NCBI GenBank assembly: GCA_012845835.1
Contig: JABAKD010000104.1
Span: 129,155-193,154 of the forward strand
Source: Undaria pinnatifida
Lineage: Eukaryota > Sar > Phaeophyceae > Laminariales > Alariaceae
DNA length: 64,000 bases
Reading direction: 5' to 3'
Below the pieces are notes generated by a model. The model was not told where the DNA came from. It did no database searches and was given only the letters and a program-made list of their open reading frames with translations. This document shows, one piece after another, positions 40,139-50,436 of the stretch. Made by a program: the position numbers and the translations under genes. The stretch's first letter is position 1. Each line of letters starts with the position of its first letter.

Positions 40139-42157
40139 TCATTGTGTCGTATCGTACGCACAAACTGAATGCATCAAGGATGCTGAGGTGAAACGAATTG
40201 TCTTGCAATCGTTGGAGAGTTTTTGGTCCACCAGATCCCAACGAGGCAGAGTACTCATAGAATAGACGCTAACGCCCGGACTAAGCGGAGGGCAGACGGG
40301 TGCAGTAGTGGTTTGGGTAGAGTGCGTGGAAACTACGGGCGCTATTTGCAAGATAATAATGGTGAACGACCCTCCTACCGTTCGCTCCCACTTGCAAGCA
40401 CGTTTTCACCACTGTTTTCAGCCAACCCAAGGGTGGAATTACCCACACAGCCGGCGATATCGGCGCATCCGTGCATTTCTTTGACAAATCCCGTATAGGA
40501 TTTTCTTGAGTTTCATCACGTTGGTCAAGTGATTCGCAACCTGGAGGAGGTTTCACGTAAGCCTCCTTCTGTAACTCAGCGTTACGAAACACCGTGTGTA
40601 TGTCAAGCTGGAGTAGTACCTCCCAGTCTTCACTCGCAGCGATGGCGAGTCCCATGCGGATGCTCTGGATGCGGCATATTGGTCGATATCTGCAGCAGCA
40701 GACGATTCCCGGTCCTTGCCCCAAGCCCTGAACCAAGGCTCTACCGTTCAGCGTGTGTAACCGTAAATACACTCTTGGTCCCCGATGACCTTGTGCTGCG
40801 ATGGTGCTGAGTCTGAATATACCAGGTCAAAGATGGTGTGTTTCTGGAGACTATCCACCTCGTTGTCTGTGCCTTATTTCTACTTGGTCGCTTGAGGCGA
40901 TTCCATCGTCTCCTTAAACGTGTTCGGGATAGTAATGACCTCTATATCCGAATGGCGCTTCGAGACGGAGTTTCCGGTAGCCAGGGCGTAGTCAAGGTAT
41001 ACTTCCACCCTCTGTTATTGTACTCCATATGACCGGTATTCGTTCCCAACTACCAGCACGTATTCCATCATGGTTCATTGCTCGTGCGCTACCTCTGCGT
41101 CACTTGCCATCAGGCAGTAAGGTATCCCGAGTTGCATAATCCTTGCTGTTGGTGAGGAATTAGTGCTTCGCGTGAGACGGGAGTTGCGGCTCCAAGTTCG
41201 TGATCTGTCGGCAATGCTCCTGTCTGGGTCGTCCCGAGTGTTCTGTCACTGCCGGCGCCGTCATCGGCCGGCTCTTCTTCGCCAGCTGATGTTGGGTGGT
41301 GCTTGTTCTTAGGCATGACGTTTGATAATCTCTTTCAGGAGGCTGTCTATCTCGTTGATGCCATAGACGATACTGGTGTCGTCGGTGTATTCTGGCGACG
41401 AGCTGTCTCCGTGGGTGCTGAAGGCGTCGATGGTCATGTTGCTCGCGGTGAACTCGACCAGTGTCAACGTCGGGGGCTTGATGAAGATGATGACGTTGCG
41501 GTTTTCAGCCAATCACCCCCTTGTGTTGCTGTATACCCGATATGCTTAGCTATTCCTGCTTTATCCACAAACTCTCCCTTCCCAGGTCTTGTCCTCGAGT
41601 TTGAACTGCAGCAGCAATACCAGCATTAGTGTTGAGAAACCGTTATGCCCCCCAGGTACGGCCAAGCCTGGTATATACGATGCTTGTTGCCCTCCGTGTT
41701 AACTACTTTCCCGGAAACCGTAACCGTGGCTGTTCCTATTAGAACATGTATGTCGTCCTGCGGTCAGTATCTTATGGGATCTCTCGAGTGGCTTACAGTT
41801 TAAACATTGTTTCCTTCGGATCCTGGTGAAGTTCGTCTTCAAAGTAAAGCCCGGATGTTCCGCAATCCACCAGCATGGTAACGGTTTAGAGGGCAAGCCT
41901 GCGTGTGTCGGCGGTAGCCTCCCTGGTATTGGTTGCCTGTGCAGTTCGTTGGAAGGCTGCTGATGCTTTCCACCCAGGAGTAACAAAGGCATACCCGGAA
42001 TCTTCTTCCGTAGCCGTCGACTCAGTCGCTGTGTGAGCACTGTGTACTTCTCTCTGCTGTGGTGGGTTCCCCGTGTTGCGTTTCCTTTTGTGGACGATGC
42101 GCCGGGCGTTGCTGTGTGTCGTCGAGTCGTGCGGCTAGCACCATTTAGTTGTAACAA
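40139..42157 (-). pseudogene. Decayed Ty1/copia retrotransposon pol
   Basis: Reading 42157 down to 40139 gives copia pieces in the right order. About 41.9-41.7 kb is protease-like (MLVDCGTSGLYFEDEL, then SHKILTAGRHT in another frame). About 41.5-41.1 kb is the Ser/Thr/Glu-rich spacer before the reverse transcriptase. About 40.96-40.75 kb reads NEVDSLQKHTIFDLV and HKVIG. About 40.7-40.5 kb reads CRIQSIRMGLAIAASEDW and DIHTVFRNAELQKEAYVKPP, the copia RT core (DVKTAFLNG-type). Several frameshifts and stops break it, and the catalytic YVDD position reads YSMS. No RNase H or LTR was found; the minisatellite adjoins its 3' end. No activity expected. Confidence 0.78.
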
Positions 42158-42352
42158 ATCGTTCCTTCTTGCTGTTTGTGCTACCTCTCTTGAGTAATCC
42201 GAATTATTGTCGGCTGTAGCATTGTATCTTCCGTGGTCCTTGGGTAGTTTTCATTGCCACTTCATTCTTTGCTGACTAGCTTGTTTAGATGTGTTGGTCT
42301 CGAGAGTCGGTCGACGTACAAGTTTCTCACCATTAATTGTATCCCGCAGAAG

Positions 42353-42520
42353 TCAAAGTTTCGGCCGTGCGAGCTCGTCATCGTTACGAACTCGTAGTCG
42401 TCGGCACTCCTTGCAGTAAGATGTCTTAAAATCTCTCGTCAGATATCTTCTATGTCGTTCATACAACCGCTCTCGAACATTCTGCAGCTTGAAGGTGTAG
42501 TCTCCGGATCTTGCCCTTGC
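42353..42520 (-). other. Coding-like fragment upstream of the copia remnant
   Basis: Open stretch with RLYERHRRYLTRDF and SYCKECRRLRVRNDDE on the same strand just 5' of the copia remains. It could be a gag remnant by position, but I do not recognise a gag or zinc-knuckle motif. Confidence 0.25.
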
Positions 42521-42789
42521 TCCATCCGTGTACCCCCCTGCGTACACACAAGTAGTAATAGGACTCCAAACCTTGAGCGACAATAACAAGTAAGTCAGGA
42601 CAAGGACGGCACGGGCTGTGTGTCCAATAATGGCGTGTGCTCTACATACATAGATGTGCAAGGGACGTACCATATATACAAGAACCCCTACATCTTTGCG
42701 ACCTAAAGCTGGTAAAAAAAACTTTCCCCCCCCCGCCCCACACCCCTTCCCCCAACCCCCTCGAACACTCTGCCCTCTCCTAACTGGTT

Positions 42790-43253
42790 GTACGACTTAC
42801 AGGATATACATGATAAACTGGTGCATTCGTTCCAACAAATCCTTCAGATTTATCCCCTTAACCCCTTTACAACTGGACACCCGTTTTCGGGGACAAAATT
42901 ACTTGTATTTAGTATAGGGACGGGTTCGGGGGCTCTAAAGGGTGTACATGATTTATAGTTTCCACGTTCAGATTGAGTTGCCCCCCCGCCCCCCCCCCAC
43001 CCCCCCCACTCCCCCCGCTCCCTCTTGATCAAACCCCGGCCCTCACGTCCTTAAAAACTCCGCCCTCTCCTCACCGGTTGTTCGACTTACAGGATTCACT
43101 TGATAAACTGATGCATTTCCTCCCACAGCTGTCATATTTTGTCCCCCTCAAAAACGGGTTTTTTAGGTTCCGCGCACAGACTGACGAACATCACCCTGTT
43201 GGCCCTGATAGCTACACTAATGTAGTTCCAAGGGGAGTCGCTGACCTATTATT
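42790..43253 (-). mobile_element. TIR/G-rich element copy lacking its terminal repeat
   Basis: Reverse copy that stops at GTCGCTGACCTATTATT, exactly where the terminal 110 bp should begin, and abuts the complete element. The complete element may have inserted into it, or the two share a recombination point. Confidence 0.65.
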
Positions 43254-43608
43254 GTAAAAATGAAAATACACTCCAGCTGTGAGATCGAAGATTTCGTCGA
43301 AACTCATCTTTGCAAGCTGTGTGTGATACTCCGATCGCGCGTATTACGAGTTGTGTGTCCTCATTAAGGATATAGGTCGGCGACTCCCCTTACAACTACA
43401 GTGTAGCTGTCAGGGTCAACAGGGTGATTTTAGTCAGTCTGTGCGCGGAAACTATAAAACCCGTTTCTGAGGTGGACAAAATCTGACAGCTGTGGAGGGA
43501 AATGTATCCTTTTATCAAGTGAATCCTGTAAGTCGAATAACCGGTGAGGGGGGGGGCGGAGGTTTGAAGGACGTGGGGGGCTGGTTTTGATCAAAAGCGA
43601 GCGGGGTT

Positions 43609-43643
<35 letters not shown>

Positions 43644-44186
43644 GGGGGGGGGGGGGGGGGGGGAGGGGGGGGGGGGGGGGGGGGGGGGAGGGGGGGGGGG
43701 AGGGGGGGGGGGGCGGACGGGCGGGCAATTTGTGCATGTAGGCTATAATTCCTTTCAAGGGGATAAGTCTAACGGTTTTGGAAGAAAAAAAAAAAAAAAA
43801 ATGCAACAGTTTATCATGGGGGGGGGGTTGGGGCGGGGTTGGGGCGTGTGGGGCAGCTCAAACTGTGCGTGAAAACTATACATTATTTTGAGGGGATAAA
43901 TGTGACGGTTTTGGAAATAATGCATCAGTTTATCATGTATATCCTGGGGTAAGTGAGGGGTTTGTTATACGTGTGCTAGGTCTAGGCGATGGTGCCGGTG
44001 ATGGGGAAGAAGGGGGCGTTCGGGGCGGGGGGGGGGGGGGGGAACCTATTACGAAGTACGGAGTATATCCTTAATGATGACACACAACCCGTAATACGCG
44101 CGATCGCGTATCACACACAGGTTGCAAAGGTGATTTCGGCAAAATGTTCGATCTTACAGCTGAATGAAGTACATTTTCATTTTTAC
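43254..44186. mobile_element. MITE-like element with long terminal inverted repeats and G-rich core
   Basis: Both ends carry about 110-bp inverted repeats: GTAAAAATGAAAATACACTC at the left and its mirror image ending CATTTTCATTTTTAC at 44186. Each end includes the motif ACTCCGATCGCGCGTATTAC. The core holds about 100 nt of almost pure G (43612-43713) and further G tracts. No ORF for a transposase, so non-autonomous. A target duplication (TATTA-like) is possible but not clear. Confidence 0.75.
43612..43713 (+). repeat. About 100-nt poly-G tract
   Basis: Nearly uninterrupted G with single A breaks every 9-25 nt; core of the complete TIR element. Strong G-quadruplex potential; length in the assembly may be unreliable. 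Confidence 0.9.
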
Positions 44187-44514
44187 ATATTAATAGTATT
44201 CATGGGAAGTACCATGTGTTGCGCCGTTGCAACGCTAGTTGAGAATGATCATCTCTTGTGTTGCTCTTCGCTGGTTCTATAGACTATTACCTTAACTTTA
44301 TTGCACCGTGTCTTGATCTTTGCCACGTGAATGTAAAATATTTTAGAGTTGTAAAAAAAGTACTGCTGTTGTGGTAGTAGGACACGTATGTATGCATGCG
44401 CGTACGTGCATACGTACGTACGTACGTACGCACGCATGCATGAAGGTGTTTACTATTGTGGTTCAACAAAGAAGGAAACTACGAGACTCTTCCTAGATGC
44501 AGACTAATACTACT

Positions 44515-44600
44515 ATAAAAGAATATACACTCCATCCAGCTGTGAGATTGGATATTTTGTCGAAACTCATACGAAGTATTTGCAAGCTGTGTGTTACTCC
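44515..44600 (+). mobile_element. TIR/G-rich element terminal fragment
   Basis: ATATACACTCCATCCAGCTG to GCAAGCTGTGTGTTACTCC. Confidence 0.55.
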
Positions 44601-45640
44601 TATTGTAGTGCATTTGTTCAACAAGGTGGGAAACTGGTTCAATGCAAGAGCACCACACAAGATATATGAAACCTACAACAACAAAAAACAGTTAGTAGTA
44701 GTTACTACTTTAGAGTAGTACATTTGATCTTTTGCGGTACTACTGCTGCTACTACTCTGTACTCGTGGTACATGTCACCTGGTACGTGATGTATCCTGCG
44801 ACCACGCACTTACTTGGTTATGCAAGTTAATGTGAGAGCAACAACAACAACAATGTGCCAGGGATGAAAAAACGAACAACCTACCATAATGGTATTAGCT
44901 AGCCGTATATAACAACAAAGTGTAAACGATAAATAGATCTTCTACATCCAGCTGTGTATTGATAACGTAGTGCTTAGTGATAGGTTAGTAGTAGTACTTT
45001 TGGGTTTTAGTACTACTCTAATGATTTTATCACGTACGTCGTGTGCTGCCCACAACAATAGCACTAGTGAATGGTAGCCGGTCGATGATTTCGAAATAAA
45101 AAGTAAAGCTTAATAAGGTCATCACATTTAATTCCGCATAGTTTCATGCATTTCGTGTGTTAATAACTGCTCCATTGTAGTCACAAAATTAGGTGTATCA
45201 CGCAGCTTGCATAAGTATCGACCCTAAATTTACCAAACTCACAGCTGACGACGTGATAGACAATTTTATTCAAAATACTATCCGCGATTTCTGTCATCTC
45301 TTCTTCTCAGAGCGGTTCCTCTAATCTTCCTACTATCGATGTATTGTATTGATTCTACCTACTTTTTTCAACTCATCAACGTCGCAGTCGTATTATTAGT
45401 GTACTATCATCGTAGTCGCACGGAAAGTTTCTGCTTTGTTTGGGCGCAAGGGGTCTGCATCTTTGCTTCACGTATTATTGTAGTGTAGATTGTTATGTTT
45501 GTCGCTGTCATTATTACCTAATAATGTTTTTGCCTCTCTGTTTTCACTGCTGGAGTGTGTTGTAGATGGATTAACAACTACATGCCGTCGTGTGGCGGAC
45601 AGGATAATCGCTTGGGATATCTTATTGGTTATATATTAAT
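44600..45640. other. AT-rich intergenic tract
   Basis: Many TAGTAGTAGTAC-type runs and a TACG microsatellite just upstream (44412-44431). No gene seen. Confidence 0.4.
45185..45260 (-). mobile_element. TIR/G-rich element terminal fragment (diverged)
   Basis: GTGTATCACGCAGCTTGCAT and ACCAAACTCACAGCTGACG resemble the reversed terminal repeat. Confidence 0.4.
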
Positions 45641-45664
45641 AGCACTACTACCCACTGGCCCACG

Positions 45665-45950
45665 CAGTCACGTGACTACGTAGCTCAGTGGGTAGTTCTA
45701 TATAACCAACAAAATATATGTTTGTGAGTCCGCCAATTGACTCACCGACTTCGTAATAGGGATCTCCGGGGCTCGCTCCCCTCGCCACGCACGACCGTAA
45801 TAATCGATTTGGAGGCAAACTATCATAACCATTCACGTATGCAGCGCGCACGCTCGCTAAGACGTTATTTCCTTAATATTATTTTGATTTTCCCGGGAAA
45901 AAGCGGAAATATGAATTCGGTGGGACTCGAACCCACGACAGTATTTTGTT
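45665..45950. mobile_element. Inverted pair of tRNA-like sequences
   Basis: Plus strand: GTAGCTCAGTGGGTAG (about 45679-45694), a near-perfect tRNA D arm / A box, then CTATATAACCAACAAAATAT. Minus strand: GTGGGTTCGAGTCCCAC (45936-45920), a perfect T arm / B box, preceded by CTATATGACAAACAAAATAC. The two share the anticodon-region sequence, so they are related copies facing each other. Neither has matching acceptor ends, so these are SINE heads or tRNA remnants and not tRNA genes. Confidence 0.6.
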
Positions 45951-46120
45951 TGTCATATAGCATTATCTCTTTCACTCGCGCTCGCTTTGGGCATCTCCTC
46001 CTTTTTCGTGAATGCTCCGACCCCCAATCGATGGCGCAGACCCTCCCACCAGTACCCATCACCGCTCTCTCAACGTTGTTCCAGGATACATATGCGCGGT
46101 TCACCGCGCTCGCAATCTCG

Positions 46121-46938
46121 TCAGCCTCTCTCCCGGTACCTGCCGGCCAAGTAATCCCATATCTCATTGCCTCTTCTCTTGTAGTACGAACTAAAGTAGC
46201 TACAGATTAAGGTACAGGCCTGGCCGTACTGCGGCCTTGCAGATCTATACAGTGGTAGCCGTGGTACTAGCGGCAGCGATGGCAGCGGCGACCGCAGCGG
46301 CGGCGACGGTGGCGATGACAGCGGCGGTGCCCATGGCGGCGGCCGTGATGATGACGGTAGCGGCGGCGGCGGTGGCGGCGGCGGGGGCAGCGGCGGTGAT
46401 GACGGCTTTTTCGGCGGCAATTCTTCTTCGTTGCAAGCGTAGCAATCGTCTGACGACTGCTCTACCTGCAGATGGGGCGACTGGGGCAGCTGCTGCCGCT
46501 GCAACAACTGCTTCTCTCCAGCGCCGTCGCCACCAGCACCATTCAGATCTACCACCTTCGGCTCATGTTTGACTTTGCTGGGACCGCGCAGTTGCTGCTG
46601 GGGCGATACATTCTCACTCTCCTTTTCTCTCTCTATTCTCTCTCTATTGTCCCTCTCACTGTCTCGAACGAAACCACTATTCAGTCCATTTTCCGCATCA
46701 CATCAGCTTGAAGCTCGTGCTCCTCTCGGAGAAGTCGTAGTGCGTCATGCTTCGCCAACACCCGCCAGGACCAAAACTTAGTCAGGCGATACACCTCTTC
46801 AGCATATGACGCTCGCAGAGCTGCCTCTGCGAGCCCTACCTCCCTTTCGCTGTTCTTCAACGTTATCCGGATCTTGAGCAGCTTTATGTCTTCTCTTAAA
46901 TAATGTACACTAATGCCAGAATCCCCCGGACCTGGCAT
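46121..46938 (-). pseudogene. Coiled-coil / Pro-rich coding-like locus, frame-broken
   Basis: From ATG 46938 an 85-residue frame reads REDIKLLKIRITLKNSERE and EEVYRLTKFWSWRVL, helical and charged, stopping after MRKMD. A second frame open from there reads NRERIEREKESENVSPQQQL, then DDCYACNEEELPPKKP and a long Pro/Ser tract built on a GGC/GCC triplet repeat. One frame change, or a very short GT-AG intron, separates them. Family not recognised. The 3' part runs up to the minus-strand tRNA-like sequence. Confidence 0.4.
46262..46410. repeat. GGC/GCG-type triplet-rich tract
   Basis: Imperfect GCG/GGC/GAT triplets that give the Pro/Ser run on the minus strand and an Ala run on the plus strand. 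Confidence 0.8.
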
Positions 46939-47144
46939 GGCTCTTTCCCACCGCTATATTGTAGGCTGGCCTTGGCTACGCTTTCCAATAGAAATCAACC
47001 GGCTCTCACTAGTGTGTTGATAAATCTTTAAAGGTGTACACGTAGCTGGAGCGGGAAATCGTGATGATGGCTCAAGACAGTGACACAGAACTCTATCTCA
47101 TATTATGTCTCGGTCTCATATGGACCAAAACTACGAGTGACATC

Positions 47145-48460
47145 TCATGGAAAATCATGCCGGGAAACATCCGGCCAAACAGCCCCCTTACACCTTATAT
47201 ATGAATCCCTTACCGACACAGTATGGAACTCCCTGATATAAGATGGATCATAATCGTCATGTTCATGAGGACAACCAACATACCCCCTCCTCATTATACA
47301 CGACCAAGACACTAATATCCCTCCTGCTTCGTGCATGAGAAAGGCAGGGCCCACGAATTGTATATTAACTTGATCCTTTGGACGGCACAGTATCACGAGT
47401 TTTTTCCTTCATTTACATCTGTTTGTTTGGCTGTTTCGTCCATGGCTTTGGCTTCGTTCTTTTGTTCGTCGCGCTGGAGAGAGCGTAGATACCTTCTCAA
47501 TTGACTGGCGTACACGTTGTACGGGACTTTTCCAACTTTTTTCGCGTGCAGCATTAGACTATTATTGTGCCTGTCGTTTATTTTATTCATGGTTTTGGCT
47601 TTTTTCGCTCAATTTTTGTAATACGCGAGATTCATCCCACGGAAGGGGTTGCGCATTTTGTGCCAAAACGCGCCTGAGCGATTGAGTTCTCCATGTGAGG
47701 GACTGCCGGTCAATGAAGAAATTTTCTCGAGAGTACATTTTATTTTTGGATCAAGGCACAGGAGCTTGGTCGGGTTGTGCGAGCGAATACTTTCGAAGTC
47801 ATTTTCGGGTGAGATATTATGTTCCTCATTTGTCATGTGAGGAGCTCAGGGACTGATGACTGCAACCCTACCGCGGGATGGCTTGTGAACGGATTCATTA
47901 TCAGCTGCCTGTCGTGGGTTGTTAAGGAAACGTGTTTATATGTCGTGCGCTCTTTGGGCCACGGCACGGTTATTGTTTAGTACCATTTTGATTCGAGTTC
48001 TGTTTCTGTCACCGAGTGCAGGGCTGAAAACATCTTCTGCACTTGTTTCGATGAAAATCATTGCTCGTACGTCAGGTCTTTGTCCGACAGTTTTCAGCGG
48101 GCCTTCCTGTGATGATTCGTGGCGTCCAATGATAGACAGACCTTAACAGGACTCCAGCCAATCAATGACGAGAGTTGCGCCCGGCAATAATCGTACATAT
48201 TTATCTCACACATTTTAACCTTCACCGGTCTTCCTTCTATCAGTGTTCGATCAGTCCGGGGGAAACCGGACATTTCACGGGCCTGGGATAAGCAGCCCTC
48301 GCCATCATAAACTACCTTTTGCAGGTATTTTGTCGTAGCCTGCGGGCATTGGCTTCGGCAGCGGCACTCACTCGGCCGCAGGCGAGGCCTCCTGGTGTTA
48401 CGTAGGCAAACTGAATGGAGGATAACGAAAACTGAATACAGCCAAAAATGGACGACAACC
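47145..48460 (-). other. Cluster of short coding-like ORFs, possibly element-derived
   Basis: Consecutive minus-strand open frames: about 48.4-48.1 kb (YLQKVVYDGEGCLSQAREM), 48.15-47.93 kb (PDVRAMIFIETSAEDVFS), 47.84-47.61 kb (TKLLCLDPKIKCTLEKI) and 47.59-47.39 kb (KKVGKVPYNVYASQLRRYLR). Composition is protein-like but frames shift and stops intervene. Part of the DNA (47.78-47.90 kb) recurs at 30.39-30.52 and 51.59-51.68 kb, which suggests a repeated element more than a host gene. No family recognised. Confidence 0.35.
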
Positions 48461-50303
48461 ACACTATTTCGAAAGAATGGACTGAATATATATATATATA
48501 TACTACGGTGGCACAAACATTGCAGGGGCGTAGAAAAACATCGACACTGCTACGACTGCATGTCGGCCCCTATCCCACATGAAACCTGCAAAACATGGTG
48601 TGATATATCAAAACATGGTGTGATACATCAAAACGATCCGATCCGCCTCACAACTACGTTCGCAGTGACTGAACGCACATCTTACGTAGGCACAAACATG
48701 ATAACGCGAGCATAAAAATCTAAACCGTCACTCTTTTGGCTGTATAGTGACCACTACCTCACGTGAAACTCAACACGAAACGTGGTGGCTATAGTCTATA
48801 CATGAAAAAAAACCGACTTGGCCAATGCGCCGCTCGCATGAAAAACTTGACAACTCCCACGCCGCCTGCGGGACTTGGTGGAAAGAATCACACACAACTG
48901 TCGAAACACAACATGTACTAGTGATCCTACGGTGTTCGACTGGATGAAGCACAAACTAGTTAATCTAAGGCCTTAGTCTATACTATACTAGACTATACGG
49001 CAGTAACAACTCCACCAACCAACCAACCGTTCCTGCATAATAATCGACATTAACCTCCTGGACGAACCACGGACTACTATAATATATACGTGATATATTA
49101 ATTATGTGCGGCCGCATTAGACTACGGTACTCAGGAATACTACACAGGGACTCTACCGTACCCGGTATTATATTGGATGAAACAAGAATTAGTGCTTCTA
49201 GTTGCGGAATCAGAGCACCAGGTATGCCATAGTAATGTTAATACTGTCACGAACCGTTCCTGTTTAGCCCCTTTAGAGCCCCCGAACCCCTCCCTATACA
49301 AAATCCAAGTAATTTTGTCCCCAAAACGGGTTTCCGGTTGTAAAAGGGTTGAGGGGCCAAAGACACCAGACAAAATCAGAAGTGAGTGGTAGTATTAGAC
49401 GACCGTAATCATATCACCAGCCGTTTTTCCAAAACAGACTTGAAACGTGCTGCGTAGTTTAAATACGCTCTAAAAAAGTCGAAAAGCTCAATGCGAGCAC
49501 GACAACGTTTAACATCAACACGCATCTTTCGCCGCGCACGGAGCCGCAAATTCGTTATAAACACACACGGAACACGTATACGCACTTACATGTACAACGT
49601 GCAGTACGGCACTTGATACGTCATGAATGACAGGAACACCGTGGGAAGAAATGATGCCAGCGAGCGTGAACTAGATTGCGACTGGAGGCTCGATGCCTCA
49701 ATAGCTACAGTAAACATGGGCTTACACCTGTACATCACATGCAGCCAAGCCGATGAACATATCGCATGGCAGGTAGCAAGCAAGCAACTCGCAGCCTTTT
49801 ACTTAGGTCATAGCTATGCTGTGACCGTCCTATTAGACTAATACTGTCAATACCCTTTTAAAACTAAAGAAAAATTAAACTTGTTCTAGACTAACTCCAT
49901 GTATTTGGTCTATTCAAACGTGCACACGGTTCTGAAAGGGTTGGTTACACGGCCACGGGCAATATCTAACTGGCGTCCAAACCGTCCCCGTCCGGTGCAC
50001 TGTTGTTGCAAACTTTGTCGTCGCGCGCCATGGCACGACCTATTGGTAGGGGTAGGAACATACAGTACATGTTACTAATAATACAGTGCACGCTAGCGTT
50101 ACACGCACGACGCGTAGACAATCGATCAACACAGGCGCCGAGACAGCTGTTGATTGCATTGAAGCACAAACCATCGCGGGCGGCAATGTTTGCGCGCTTA
50201 ACCCAGCTTTTTTGCGTCCCTCTGGAACGATCCTTCTCGCGCGAGCGCTCTCGTTCACAGCAGGGTGTATCGCCCTCTTTGGAAGAAGACTTTGTGAGGG
50301 TCG

Positions 50304-50436
50304 TTAAACAATTTCCCACGATGTAACCGCCCAATCCCCACCGCAGGGCAGCACAGAGTCGCGTGGACACTCTGTGTTGCAATCGGTGCTCTCTCCGTGC
50401 ATGTCCACGTCCGACGCGGTGTCGGTACATCGACAC
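50304..50436 (-). CDS. Copy B exon 13 equivalent: WSC end and stop
   Basis: 133 nt, acceptor cacag. CRCTDTASDVDMHGESTDC, ECPRDSVLPCGGDWA, TSWEIV, TAA. The separating intron is 2.3 kb against 10.1 kb in copy A. Confidence 0.88.

Noticed and set aside
43591-43806. Pro-rich protein at 43.6-43.8 kb
   Set aside because: Translation of the poly-G/poly-C tract.
45665-45950. Functional tRNA genes
   Set aside because: Good A box and T arm but on different strands, and neither has pairing acceptor ends.
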